Counted from the stretch's first letter, positions 1 through 8,131 are shown. The stretch: 64,000 bases of DNA from Companilactobacillus nodensis DSM 19682 = JCM 14932 = NBRC 107160 (GCF_000615905.1 NZ_BAMN01000002.1:62001-126000), one strand, 5' to 3'. The notes: generated by a model from the letters alone, not told the origin. Translations and numbers: made by a program.

Positions 1-219
1 GCTGGTCTAGCAGTTGAAAACCCTGACTACAAGTTAGTCGGTGGAACATTTACAACTGAACCTTATGGTATTGGTATCAATAAAGGTCAACCTGATTTCC
101 GTAACGCCATCAACAAGGGTCTTGCAGAAGTTATTAAGGACGGAACATACAACAAACTGATCATGAAGTGGTTCGGTAATGTTCCAGGATTTGATTACAA
201 GGAGGTGCTGAGAAAATGA
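1..219 (+). CDS. Amino-acid ABC transporter substrate-binding protein, C-terminal end (partial)
   Basis: The frame is open from base 1 to a TGA at 217-219 and gives the last 72 residues of a periplasmic-binding-protein-type receptor. The segment with YGIGINKGQPDFRNAINKGL, followed by a short helix ending in NKLIMKWFG, is the usual C-terminal lobe of family 3 (polar amino acid, often glutamine) binding proteins. The stop overlaps the start of the first permease (ATGA), which shows translational coupling in one transport operon. The N-terminus and lipobox lie outside the window. The exact amino acid bound cannot be read from this fragment. Confidence 0.9.
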   Translation, partial: AGLAVENPDYKLVGGTFTTEPYGIGINKGQPDFRNAINKGLAEVIKDGTYNKLIMKWFGNVPGFDYKEVLRK

Positions 220-854
220 TAAAACTACTAGTAGATAATTGGTCAGCCTTTATTTCTGGATTCGGTTGGACAGTCTTATCCAGTCTCTTGGCACTATTCT
301 TCAGTTTGATCATCGGTTCACTGTTCGCTATTTTGGAAGTTATGCCTAGTAAAGTTGCTCGTGTGATTGGGAATGTTTATGTTGAAGTTTTCCGTAATAT
401 CCCGTTGTTGGTTATCACGATGTTCTTCTATCTGGTTATTACACTATACGTGGTGAAAATCAATGGATTCACAGCCGGTACGATTGGACTGACGATTTAT
501 ACTTCAGCCTTTATCGCTGAAACAGTTCGTTCAGGTATTAACTCAGTTGATGTTGGTCAGATGGAAGCCGCCCGTGCGCAGGGAATGACTTTTTGGCAAG
601 CTATGCAGAACGTTGTTTTGCCACAGGCATTCAAACTGGTTATTCCGCCACTAGGTAATCAATTCATTAACTTGGTTAAGAATTCATCAGTTCTAGCTTT
701 CGTGGCTGGATTTGACTTGATGTATCAAGGTAATGCGATTGCTTCAACAACCTTTGAAACAGTCAATACATATGTTGTTGTCGGCTTGTTCTACTTAGTT
801 ATTACATTGCCGATCAGTTATTACATGCAACATCTAGAAAGAAAATTAGCTTAG
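216..854 (+). CDS. Polar amino-acid ABC transporter permease (HisM/GlnP family)
   Basis: The 212-residue integral membrane protein carries about five hydrophobic segments. It has the permease-to-ATPase coupling loop (EAA loop) near residues 116-137, with GQMEAARAQGM as core. It is the length usual for one half of a glutamine/glutamate-type permease pair. It overlaps the upstream binding-protein stop by four bases and lies 13 bases before a second permease, so the two probably form a heterodimer. The ATPase must be encoded upstream of the window. Glutamine or another polar amino acid is the likely substrate by family; the sequence does not fix it. Confidence 0.93.
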   Translation: MIKLLVDNWSAFISGFGWTVLSSLLALFFSLIIGSLFAILEVMPSKVARVIGNVYVEVFRNIPLLVITMFFYLVITLYVVKINGFTAGTIGLTIYTSAFIAETVRSGINSVDVGQMEAARAQGMTFWQAMQNVVLPQAFKLVIPPLGNQFINLVKNSSVLAFVAGFDLMYQGNAIASTTFETVNTYVVVGLFYLVITLPISYYMQHLERKLA

Positions 855-867
855 GGGAGGACGTATT

Positions 868-1521
868 ATGCAAAACTGGATAGACGCGTATTCATGGATC
901 AATATACGATTCCTGCTCCAAGGGCTAGAAATCACAATTTTGATCTCAGTAATTTCAGTAGTATTAAGTTTTATTTTTGGTTCAGTTCTAGGAATTATTC
1001 GTTATGCGAAGATTCCATATTTTTCAAGGATCATTGGTTTTATTATCGATGTTATCCGTAACTTACCATTGCTTTTGATCATCTTCTTTACATACTTTGG
1101 TTTGCCAGCATTTGGTTTCAAACCAGATACGATTCCAGCAGCCATTTTAGCGATGACAGTCTTCGAATCAATGATGATCGCCGAGATTATCCGTTCAGGT
1201 ATTTTGGCTGTTGATATTGGTCAGATGGAAGCGTCTCGTGCTATGGGTATGAAGATGGGCCAAGCTATGTGGCACGTTGTTTTACCACAGGCTTACAAAA
1301 AAATGATCCCAGCTTTGGTTAGTCAATTTATTTCATTGATCAAGGATACTTCATTGGCAACGATTATCGTTGTGCCAGAGTTGATGCAACATGGACAAGT
1401 GGTTTATGGACAAAATCCTAATTACATTATTCCGGTCTTCGTTGCGATGGCTATAATGTACTTTGTTGTTTGTTACGCTTTGTCGTTGTTGTCTAAAGTT
1501 ATTGACAGACGAATGGCTTAA
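868..1521 (+). CDS. Polar amino-acid ABC transporter permease (second subunit)
   Basis: This 217-residue membrane protein is a paralogue of the permease just upstream, with the coupling loop GQMEASRAMGM near residues 119-129. A good ribosome binding site (GGGGAGG) precedes the ATG. It is the last gene of the operon, because a strong hairpin with a T-run starts eight bases after the stop. It probably pairs with the preceding permease to form the channel of an amino-acid importer. The transported amino acid is unknown. Confidence 0.93.
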   Translation: MQNWIDAYSWINIRFLLQGLEITILISVISVVLSFIFGSVLGIIRYAKIPYFSRIIGFIIDVIRNLPLLLIIFFTYFGLPAFGFKPDTIPAAILAMTVFESMMIAEIIRSGILAVDIGQMEASRAMGMKMGQAMWHVVLPQAYKKMIPALVSQFISLIKDTSLATIIVVPELMQHGQVVYGQNPNYIIPVFVAMAIMYFVVCYALSLLSKVIDRRMA

Positions 1522-1528
1522 AAAAATT

Positions 1529-1551
1529 AGAATGCGCAAGCATTCTTTTTT
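1529..1551 (+). terminator. Rho-independent terminator of the amino-acid ABC operon
   Basis: A perfect 7-bp stem (AGAATGC and GCATTCT) with a GCAA loop is followed by a T-run. Confidence 0.9.
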
Positions 1552-1572
1552 GTTTGGTTTGTGGTTGGTTAT

Positions 1573-1753
1573 GCCGCCTGCGGTTGGAAGTGAGTGAGCC
1601 TGCTGTGGGACCGACTTCAGCCAAGGTCTGAAGTCTCGCATTTGAACTCCGCATAGACCGCAAATTTCAAATGTCGTCCAGTAGAATGGGAACGGCATGA
1701 ACCGCCGTTCTCATTCTACTATCACTGCTGGCTCGTCACTTCCATCCTCCGGC
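1573..1753 (+). ncRNA. Structured intergenic element, copy 1 (candidate non-coding RNA or mobile repeat)
   Basis: This stretch is richer in G+C than its surroundings, has no credible gene, and folds on paper into a closed multi-hairpin form. An outer imperfect stem pairs 1586-1604 (TGGAAGTGAGTGAGCCTGC) with 1727-1744. Inside are hairpin A (GACTTCAG at 1613-1620 with CTGAAGTC at 1628-1635, loop CCAAGGT), hairpin B (CATTTGAA at 1639-1646 with TTCAAATG at 1666-1673) and hairpin C (17-base arms 1680-1696 and 1704-1720, one mismatch). The reverse complement of 1813-1965 has the same order of conserved blocks and hairpins with changed stem sequences, which suggests selection on structure. I cannot name the family. 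The strand is assigned by analogy between the copies. Confidence 0.6.
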
Positions 1754-1812
1754 TGAAGTATCCGCTGTTAGTGTTGGGATGCTCAATCTGGGTGCTAGTG
1801 CTGCTAGTATTA

Positions 1813-1965
1813 GCTGGAGGTGGAGAGATTTTTACCAGCCGTGAGTGTGGCGTAAGCCACAGGACGAGCTTTAAGATTTGCGAAGCAAAGCTCAAAGTCG
1901 AGGTCCGAGACCATGGCTCGGGCCGGTCCCCACGGCAGGTAAAACATCTCGGAATCGTAAGCGGC
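1813..1965 (-). ncRNA. Structured intergenic element, copy 2 (inverted relative to copy 1)
   Basis: Read on the minus strand, this segment aligns with copy 1: an opening block GCCGCTTACGATT (copy 1 GCCGCCTGCGGTT), then CCTGC-GTGGGGACCG (copy 1 CCTGCTGTGGGACCG), hairpin A with loop CCATGGT, hairpin B, a TCGTCC block, hairpin C (TGTGGC, loop TTAC, GCCACA), and CTCACGGCTGG (copy 1 ATCACTGCTGG). The outer stem is GAGATGTTTTACC with GGTAAAAATCTC. It is unrelated in sequence to copy 1's outer stem yet pairs at the same place. The two copies point toward each other across about 60 bases. A structured RNA or a palindromic repeat family are the main explanations. Confidence 0.6.
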
Positions 1966-2004
1966 AATAGAAAACCAAAATTAGAGAATTATTAAAATGA
2001 AAGC

Positions 2005-2033
2005 TTGACTTATAATTTAATTACTGATAATAT
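2005..2033 (+). promoter_or_regulatory. Probable promoter of the T-box leader
   Basis: TTGACT at 2005-2010 could be the -35 box. TAATAT at 2028-2033 (17-base spacing) or GATAAT at 2026-2031 (15-base spacing) could be the -10 box. Transcription would begin just ahead of T-box stem I. This is a pattern match only. Confidence 0.5.
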
Positions 2034-2058
2034 TCAAGTCAATCAAATAAATAAATAT

Positions 2059-2281
2059 AAGTGTCTGAAGCAAGTAGTACTGCATCTGTGTGTAAGAAAG
2101 CCGGTGGTTGATGCGAACCGGTCAGGGTGTACGTCATGAAATACCAGACATGACTTGGTTTTTCCAAGCGGGTAAAGAGAACCGTTACTTCTCGAGAGTG
2201 GAGAATATTTTATTCTCAATCTGGGTGGTACCACGGTTATTAGTCGTCCCTGTTGCGTAAGCAATAGGAACGACTTTTTTT
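2059..2281 (+). promoter_or_regulatory. T-box riboswitch (probably tyrosine-specific) upstream of the NhaC-family carrier
   Basis: Stem I begins at 2059 (AAGTGTCTG) and closes around 2146-2155 (AGACATGACTT). The T-box sequence TGGGTGGTACCACG lies at 2222-2235. The competing terminator pairs 2243-2256 with 2261-2274 and ends in a T-run. Uncharged tRNA binding would favour the antiterminator and allow read-through into the carrier gene. The candidate specifier is TAC (Tyr) at 2142-2144, just above the closing helix. ACC (Thr), one base downstream at 2143-2145, is the alternative. Tyrosine T-boxes ahead of NhaC-family genes have been predicted in Firmicutes, which favours TAC. Confidence 0.92.
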
Positions 2282-2311
2282 GTATCTAGGGTTTGGAAAG
2301 GGAGATTAATT

Positions 2312-3724
2312 ATGGAAAACAAAGTCAGCTTCAGAGAGGCAATTTCAATTTTAGTAGTAATGTTAGTCGTCTTGGGATTCAGTGTTATCAAATTTGGATT
2401 ATCACCACAGACACCAGTTCTAGTGGTTATTGGATTATTAGTTCTTTGGGCTAAGGTTCGTGGAGCTAGTTGGGATGATATTCATGCTGGAATTATTGAT
2501 GGTGTTAAGAATGGTATCGTACCGATTTTTATTTTTATTCTGATCGGTGCTTTGATCGGTACTTGGATTGCGGCTGGGATCATTCCTTCAATGATGGTCG
2601 CCGGATTCCACATGATTTCAGTTCAGTGGTTCGTTCCTTCAGTCTTCATCGTTTGTGCGATCATCGGAACCTCTGTCGGTAGTGCCTTCACAATTATTTC
2701 TACTCTAGGTATTGCATTATTCGGTATGGGAACAACAATCGGTGCTAATCCAGCCTTGGTTGCTGGAGCAATTATCTCAGGAGCAATCTTTGGAGATAAG
2801 ACTTCACCACTTTCAGATTCAACTAACTTGGCTTCAGCTATAGCAGAAGATGACCTATTCGCTCATATCAAGAACTTGATGTGGACGACGATTCCTGCTT
2901 TTATTATTTCTCTTATCCTTTACGCTATTATTGGAAAAAGCGGTTCATCAAACGCTAGTTTAGGAAATATCAACACAACTTTGAATGTTTTGAATAGTAA
3001 CTTCGTTATTTCTTGGTGGGCTATCTTGCCAGTGGCACTATTGTTCGTATGTGCGATCTCTAAGGTTCCTGCTATTGCTACCTTGATCCTGAATATCACC
3101 GTTACAGTTGGAATGATCTTCATTCAAAAACCAAGCACGCAGATTAAAGATGTTGCAGGTTTCATCGAAAGTGGATTTGTTTCTAAGACTGGTAATTCAG
3201 CTGTTGATGCCTTACTTACTCGTGGTGGTATCACTTCGATGATGGGTACAGTTTCATTGATCTTCTTAACTCTTTCATTAGGTGGTCTGTTGATGAAGTT
3301 CAACGTCATTCAAACAGCCATGACACCACTCGCTGCTAAGCTTAAGACTCCGGGTTCAGTCGTTACAGCAACTATCCTTTCAGGTATCGGAGTTAATATC
3401 TTCGTTGGTGAACAATACTTATCAGTTATCTTACCTGGTAAAGCATTCAAATCAACCTTTAACAAACGTGGTCTTGATAACTTAGCACTCAGTCGTGTAC
3501 TTGAAGATGGTGGTACAGTTATCAATTACTTGATTCCTTGGGGTGTTGCCGGAGCATTCGCAGCCAATACACTCGGTGTTTCAACGTTAGCCTTCTTACC
3601 ATTCTGTTTCTTCAGTTTATTATCACCAATTCTTTCTATTATTAGTGGCTTCACTGGAATTGGATTGAAACGTTTGGATAAGTCAGAGAAGACTGCTGAT
3701 AATGATGATACTGTTACGGCATAA
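2312..3724 (+). CDS. NhaC-family antiporter, probable amino-acid (tyrosine) transporter
   Basis: The 470-residue protein has about eleven to twelve hydrophobic segments and the NhaC signature GDKTSPLSDSTNLAS at residues 161-175. The family is named for Na+/H+ antiport, but members controlled by amino-acid-sensing leaders are thought to move amino acids. A T-box directly upstream ties expression to an uncharged tRNA, most likely tRNA-Tyr, so tyrosine uptake or tyrosine-linked exchange is the best inference. The start has the ribosome binding site GGGAG nine bases upstream. The gene is monocistronic, with a terminator-like hairpin after it. Confidence 0.85.
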   Translation: MENKVSFREAISILVVMLVVLGFSVIKFGLSPQTPVLVVIGLLVLWAKVRGASWDDIHAGIIDGVKNGIVPIFIFILIGALIGTWIAAGIIPSMMVAGFHMISVQWFVPSVFIVCAIIGTSVGSAFTIISTLGIALFGMGTTIGANPALVAGAIISGAIFGDKTSPLSDSTNLASAIAEDDLFAHIKNLMWTTIPAFIISLILYAIIGKSGSSNASLGNINTTLNVLNSNFVISWWAILPVALLFVCAISKVPAIATLILNITVTVGMIFIQKPSTQIKDVAGFIESGFVSKTGNSAVDALLTRGGITSMMGTVSLIFLTLSLGGLLMKFNVIQTAMTPLAAKLKTPGSVVTATILSGIGVNIFVGEQYLSVILPGKAFKSTFNKRGLDNLALSRVLEDGGTVINYLIPWGVAGAFAANTLGVSTLAFLPFCFFSLLSPILSIISGFTGIGLKRLDKSEKTADNDDTVTA

Positions 3725-3734
3725 TTATTTTCAG

Positions 3735-3785
3735 AAATATTCCATATTAATTACTGAAAAAGTAGTTTTTATGGAATATTTTTTT
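3735..3785 (+). terminator. Terminator after the NhaC-family gene
   Basis: AAATATTCCAT (3735-3745) pairs with ATGGAATATTT (3771-3781), with a smaller hairpin inside the loop, and a T-run follows. Confidence 0.75.
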
Positions 3786-3793
3786 GCCTTTTT

Positions 3794-3817
3794 TGACCTT
3801 ACAAAATTGTAAGGTCA
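3794..3817. promoter_or_regulatory. Perfect dyad, probable operator of the efflux operon
   Basis: Two 11-base arms, TGACCTTACAA and TTGTAAGGTCA, flank a two-base centre in the only intergenic space before the adaptor/ATPase/permease operon. TTGACC in the left arm could serve as a -35 box, so a bound repressor would block transcription. No regulator gene is adjacent. A TetR- or MerR-like protein encoded elsewhere is a guess from the dyad type. Confidence 0.6.
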
Positions 3818-3905
3818 GGTTATTCTAATCACACTAAATCAGTATATTTATTAGGTAGAATTAAATGTATAATGGAACAAGTCTTTTTGAAAATAGGGAG
3901 GAAAT

Positions 3906-4814
3906 ATGAAAAGGATTAAACTTACAATTTGGGGAATTGCCGCTGTCATGGCAATTATTGCTATAGCCGTGATCGTAGGCAAAAGCAACGATGACCAAAA
4001 TGATAAATACAACACTTATACAGTGAAATCAGAACAAACTGATAACTTCACAGGTGTTGTTCAAGCAGACCAAAAACACGCCGTCAGTGATGAACCAAAA
4101 GCTGACGATGAAACACTCGCATCATCAAATGTCAGAAATGGCGAAGAAGTTATCAAAGGACAAGTTCTCTTTACATTCTATCGAAACATGTCTAGTGAGA
4201 TTGCTTCAGCTAATCTAGAGATCAGACAAGCTCAATTAGCCATTCAACAATTGAACACAACAACTGATAAGAATACTGATTATCAAATCGAATTAGCTAA
4301 GGACCAAGCCGTCTTAGGTGACGCTCAAGATAAACTAAATAAATTGACTAAAGCACAAAGTCGTACGGTTCTAGCACCAACTGCTGGACTTTATTTTAAG
4401 GATAGCGAAGGCCGTAGTTTTGTTTACGGTACACCGATCATTGAGGGTAATGTCAATGAATTCTCATTGGATAAGATCAAAAAGGGCAAGTCAGTTACTG
4501 TTATCAAGAATAATGGCGACAAGATCAAGGGAACTTATGGTTCTAAGGACAAGATTCCATACAATAATGGTGCTGTTTCTTACTATCACTTCCAAGTAAA
4601 CACTGATGAAACTTTGACTTATGGAATGCATGTCCAGATTCAAAATAAAACTCGTGGTTTCAAGATTCCTAAGACCGCTGTTAAGTCAGGCGATACAGTT
4701 TATGTTGTCAAGAATGACAAGAAACACCGTCGTGTACTTGATTTAACTAAGTATGATAACAATTATTACGTCAAAAAAGGAATCAAGGCTGGCGATAAGC
4801 TGGTCTTGTTCTAG
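3906..4814 (+). CDS. HlyD/YknX-type efflux adaptor (membrane fusion protein)
   Basis: The 302-residue protein has one N-terminal membrane anchor at about residues 6-24 and an extracytoplasmic body. A short coiled-coil hairpin (residues about 95-155) is followed by a sandwich-hybrid half starting at VLAPTAGLYF. This is the plan of the YknX-like adaptors that work with MacB-type ABC exporters in Gram-positive bacteria. It is the first gene of a tight three-gene set (12 bases to the ATPase), preceded by a perfect dyad. The cargo, perhaps a peptide, toxin or drug, cannot be told from the sequence. Confidence 0.85.
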   Translation: MKRIKLTIWGIAAVMAIIAIAVIVGKSNDDQNDKYNTYTVKSEQTDNFTGVVQADQKHAVSDEPKADDETLASSNVRNGEEVIKGQVLFTFYRNMSSEIASANLEIRQAQLAIQQLNTTTDKNTDYQIELAKDQAVLGDAQDKLNKLTKAQSRTVLAPTAGLYFKDSEGRSFVYGTPIIEGNVNEFSLDKIKKGKSVTVIKNNGDKIKGTYGSKDKIPYNNGAVSYYHFQVNTDETLTYGMHVQIQNKTRGFKIPKTAVKSGDTVYVVKNDKKHRRVLDLTKYDNNYYVKKGIKAGDKLVLF

Positions 4815-4826
4815 GGCGGTGATTTC

Positions 4827-5504
4827 ATGTTAAAGATAAGTAACGTGGGAAAATCATACGGCCAATTTAAAGTCTTACAAGATATTAACTTAGAAGTTCC
4901 CGAGGGCGAATTTTTGGCTATCATGGGACCATCTGGTTCTGGTAAGTCAACCTTGATCAATATCCTGGGACTTTTGGATCAAGATTATACTGGTGAATAT
5001 TTATTAAATGATAAGAATTATAAAGATACTTCTGATAACCTTTTATCGCGTATTCGTGGTGATCAATTGGGATTTGTTTTTCAGAATTTCAAACTATTAA
5101 CTACTTATAATGTCTATGAAAATATCGAAGTTCCATTGGTGTATAGCAAGACAGAGCAACACAATAAGCTAGAACGTGTTGAAGATGTAATCGAACAAGT
5201 TGGTTTGGCAGGCAAAGAAAAAAGCCGTCCTTCAGAGTTATCTGGTGGACAGCAACAGCGTGTGGCAATTGCTCGTGCAATCGTTAATCACCCTAAGCTG
5301 ATCATTGCGGACGAACCAACTGGGGCTTTGGATACTAAGACTAGTAAGGAAATCATGGATATTTTCACGAAGTTGAATCAAGCTGGCACGACGATCATCA
5401 TGGTTACTCACGATGAAGAAGTTGCCCAGTACGCGATGCGAACAGTCTATATTCGTGACGGAAGACTATATCATGACGCAAAGGATGTGTTTAAGAATGA
5501 TTGA
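4827..5504 (+). CDS. MacB-type ABC transporter ATP-binding protein
   Basis: A 225-residue single ABC domain has Walker A GPSGSGKST (residues 34-42), Q-loop FQNFK (85-89), signature LSGGQ (138-142) and Walker B with LIIADEPTGALD (158-169). The DEPTGALD form and the length are typical of the LolD/MacB branch. It lies between the adaptor and an FtsX-like permease, whose start lies inside its 3' end, so the three form one export complex. Related systems expel antimicrobial peptides or self-made peptides; the substrate here is unknown. Confidence 0.95.
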   Translation: MLKISNVGKSYGQFKVLQDINLEVPEGEFLAIMGPSGSGKSTLINILGLLDQDYTGEYLLNDKNYKDTSDNLLSRIRGDQLGFVFQNFKLLTTYNVYENIEVPLVYSKTEQHNKLERVEDVIEQVGLAGKEKSRPSELSGGQQQRVAIARAIVNHPKLIIADEPTGALDTKTSKEIMDIFTKLNQAGTTIIMVTHDEEVAQYAMRTVYIRDGRLYHDAKDVFKND

Positions 5505-6654
5505 TAAGATTATGATCGCATTCAAGTCGATTGGTAAGAACAAAAATCGCAATTTTCTAACGATGTTAGGAATCATCATTGGTATTGCCTGCGTTATTGC
5601 CATTTTAGCTGTTGGTGATGGTTTCACGAAGACAATGACTAAGGGTATGGGAACACACAATGACAAGGGTCGCGTCACAATTAGTTTTCAATCGTCGTCA
5701 TATGATGATGTAACTAGTGGTCTCACCCAAAACGACGTTAGCACTTTGGAACGAGTATCTGGTGTCGATCACGTCAAGCTAGACAGCAGTAATACTGCTG
5801 CTACGGCTAAGATTCAATATAAGACTAAGCGTGAATCAACGGATTTGAACAAGGCACCTAAGCATTTGAAGCTATATAAGGGTGTCGGCACGACGATCGA
5901 TAAGTCGGATATGAGTAATATTTTTATCTCACATGGCTTAGCAACACGTATCTTTAAAGGTGAATCAGCGTTGAACAAACCGCTTATTATAGAGGGAAAT
6001 GTCTTCATCATTCGTGGAATCTACAAGGTTAGTGACTTCAACTATCGTCCTGATATTTATGTTTCAAAAGATGTTTTCAAACAACTCTTCGCTAATCAGA
6101 TCACACAAAATATTGCACGTATCTATGTGCAACCAGATGCTAATAAGAAGACTGTCGGTAAGCAAGCTGTTCAGCAGATGAAGAAATTTGGTGAAGACAA
6201 GCAGATGGGTAGTTATTCTGTTTCTAATCCAGATCAAATCAGTAAGACCTTCACGAAGATGTTGAATTACATTACTTACTTCGTAGCATTAGTAGCCGGT
6301 ATTTCACTATTGATCGCTGGTATCGGCGTTATGAACGTGATGTATATCACTGTATCAGAACGACGCAAAGAAATCGGGATTCGTCGTGCCTTTGGGGCAA
6401 CCTCGAACGATATCCGCAGTCAGTTCTTGATCGAGAGTGTGGTACTTTGTGTTATCGGTGGTTTGATCGGTATTATCTGCGGTTATGCACTGGTAGCTGT
6501 CATCAATGCCTTCTTACCATTCAAGGCAATCGTGACCGGATATTCATTAGCTATCTCCTTGTCAGTTTCAACTGCGGTCGGCTTGATTTTTGGTTTTATT
6601 CCATCAAATAAAGCTGCACAATCACCACTGGTTGGATTACTTAAGGAAGAATAG
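5497..6654 (+). CDS. MacB/FtsX-like ABC transporter permease
   Basis: The 385-residue protein has one N-terminal membrane helix (about residues 21-40), a large extracytoplasmic MacB_PCD-type domain, and three C-terminal helices. The conserved segment ERRKEIGIRRAFGA precedes the third helix. I place the start at 5497 (MIDKIMIAFKSIGKNKNRNF), overlapping the ATPase by eight bases and preceded by AAGGA. Longer in-frame versions only add ATPase-shadow sequence. It completes a MacB-type exporter with the two upstream genes. The four-helix plan fits mechanotransmission export rather than a channel. Confidence 0.92.
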   Translation: MIDKIMIAFKSIGKNKNRNFLTMLGIIIGIACVIAILAVGDGFTKTMTKGMGTHNDKGRVTISFQSSSYDDVTSGLTQNDVSTLERVSGVDHVKLDSSNTAATAKIQYKTKRESTDLNKAPKHLKLYKGVGTTIDKSDMSNIFISHGLATRIFKGESALNKPLIIEGNVFIIRGIYKVSDFNYRPDIYVSKDVFKQLFANQITQNIARIYVQPDANKKTVGKQAVQQMKKFGEDKQMGSYSVSNPDQISKTFTKMLNYITYFVALVAGISLLIAGIGVMNVMYITVSERRKEIGIRRAFGATSNDIRSQFLIESVVLCVIGGLIGIICGYALVAVINAFLPFKAIVTGYSLAISLSVSTAVGLIFGFIPSNKAAQSPLVGLLKEE

Positions 6655-6677
6655 TTAGTTTTAAAAAGGGGATTAAT

Positions 6678-7136
6678 ATGAAAAAATTATACAAATTAGA
6701 TGGCTGGACCTTGTTTGCAATGTTTTTGATTTTAGCATTCATGGAATTGATACAGATGTTCTTATCTAATCAAAGAATCGGCGCCGCTCCAGCAATGGGC
6801 AAAGCCTTGGAATTAGGAATGTATACTGTAACGATTATTTTTAGCTTTGCAATTTATTACGGCGTTATGTACCTAGTATTGAATAATAATGAAACGGGAT
6901 TTCAAAAGACGATTTTTGTCAATATCGTGATTGGATTAACGTTGGCCTCATTGTTAAGCATCATTGCTGATTTAATTACCGGTAAAGCTCCTAATATTTG
7001 GATCAAGATAGTAATTGGTTTGATCGGTAATGGCTTGATTGCTTGGACTAACTGGAAAGAATTAGATGTTTCCCAAAATAGTAAAATCAAGATCAGTGTT
7101 TGTACAGCAATCTGTTTTGTTGTATCATCACTCTAA
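6678..7136 (+). CDS. Four-helix membrane protein of unknown function
   Basis: The 152-residue protein consists almost entirely of four hydrophobic segments with short loops. The last cytoplasmic stretch reads NWKELDVSQNSKIK. It starts 23 bases after the MacB-like permease behind AAAAGGGG, so it may be co-transcribed and could be an accessory of the exporter. I do not recognise a family. The hydrophobic pattern resembles small DUF3021-like proteins, but no diagnostic motif is visible. Confidence 0.7.
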   Translation: MKKLYKLDGWTLFAMFLILAFMELIQMFLSNQRIGAAPAMGKALELGMYTVTIIFSFAIYYGVMYLVLNNNETGFQKTIFVNIVIGLTLASLLSIIADLITGKAPNIWIKIVIGLIGNGLIAWTNWKELDVSQNSKIKISVCTAICFVVSSL

Positions 7137-7154
7137 TAGTGTAACGGCGTTATG

Positions 7155-7184
7155 AGTCTGGGCAGAAATGTTCAGGCTTTTTTA
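7155..7184 (+). terminator. Weak terminator after the efflux operon
   Basis: AGTCTG (7155-7160) can pair with CAGGCT (7173-7178) using one G-T pair, followed by six T residues. Confidence 0.5.
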
Positions 7185-7281
7185 TTGTCATAATTGTATT
7201 TGATTATACTGGATCGAAATAGAGATAGAATGGATATTCATGCTATGCTGTAGGTAAACATTGCCGGAAAGGGCCATAATT

Positions 7282-8085
7282 ATGAAGAAGATAGTAATCT
7301 TTCTTGTGACAGGACTTTCAGTGTTATTCTTAGCGGGATGTCAGTCCGCCGACGATTCTGATAGGGATAGTGCTAAGGATAAAGAAGCGTCAGCACAACA
7401 GGTTCAGAAGCAGACAATTGCGAAGAATAAGACTAAGTGGGATGCACAAGTGGCTAAAGCCAAAAAGATAGATGTGACTTCTATTGGTGAGACATCCTCA
7501 TATGTTTTCCCTAGTAGCATTAAGAAATTCAAAGAAGCTAAAAGTCTGTTGATCAAGGGAACAGTTGTTAATTACGAGAAACTATCTTATATTCACGACG
7601 ATGCTTACACGAAGGCATCTATTAAGATTGATAAGGTGTTGTTAGGTAATCAAAAAAAGCTTGAGGGCAAAACCGTTACTTTAATATTACACGGTGGTTT
7701 AACCAAATCGAGTGATTATCTATCTGATAAAAATGATTTAGAGTATAACGGCGTTTCGGTCAACCCTCATTCAGATGAAGAACTATATATCCATGATACT
7801 GATGCACCACTACCAGCTATCGGATCAAGTATCATCACAGATATTAATTACGTTGAGTATGATGACCAAGATAGTACCGCTTTTGCGAATGCCATGCGGC
7901 TGAATAAAATCAAAACCAAAACTGTCTACCGACCACGTGCGGAACAATTTACACTTTGGGTCAAGGATGCTGGTGCCAAAGAATATGTACTGAATAATGA
8001 GAACCAGAGAAACAATGCCGACCCCAATGATCTATCTTCAGAAACAGCCTTTACTAAAGAGATAAATGACGCTTATAATAAATAA
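7282..8085 (+). CDS. Secreted lipoprotein of unknown function
   Basis: The 267-residue protein has a lipoprotein signal (MKKIVIFLVTGLSVLFLAGC) with the lipidated Cys at residue 20. A charged spacer follows, then a globular region with GTVVNYEKLSY and LPAIGSSIITDI. The start at 7282 follows GGAAAGGG. An upstream TTG would spoil the signal peptide. A shorter, frameshifted paralogue lies at 9141-9913 and shares the blocks FPS, EGTIVNYEK, KATIHVDRVL and LPKIGSQIITGI. I do not know the function. Both belong to one small family of cell-surface lipoproteins duplicated in this neighbourhood. Confidence 0.85.
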   Translation: MKKIVIFLVTGLSVLFLAGCQSADDSDRDSAKDKEASAQQVQKQTIAKNKTKWDAQVAKAKKIDVTSIGETSSYVFPSSIKKFKEAKSLLIKGTVVNYEKLSYIHDDAYTKASIKIDKVLLGNQKKLEGKTVTLILHGGLTKSSDYLSDKNDLEYNGVSVNPHSDEELYIHDTDAPLPAIGSSIITDINYVEYDDQDSTAFANAMRLNKIKTKTVYRPRAEQFTLWVKDAGAKEYVLNNENQRNNADPNDLSSETAFTKEINDAYNK

Positions 8086-8127
8086 AAATAACCTCTCGTT
8101 GGAGTTTTCCAACAAGAGGTTATTTTT
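8084..8127. terminator. Bidirectional terminator
   Basis: A long stem (AATAACCTCT and GTTGG arms, 8084-8103 with 8109-8127) has A-run and T-run flanks. It serves the + lipoprotein and the - gene that ends at 8132. Confidence 0.9.
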
Positions 8128-8131
8128 GTGT

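Noticed and set aside
1351-1995. Small open frames on both strands around the structured element
   Set aside because: They have no ribosome binding sites, odd composition (Cys/Trp/Pro/Ser-rich) and follow the hairpins, so they are by-products of the repeat structure.
5413-5496. Longer N-terminus of the MacB-like permease
   Set aside because: The extra residues are the shifted reading of the ATPase gene. MIDKIMIAFKSIGKNKNRN at 5497 is the family-like start with a ribosome binding site.
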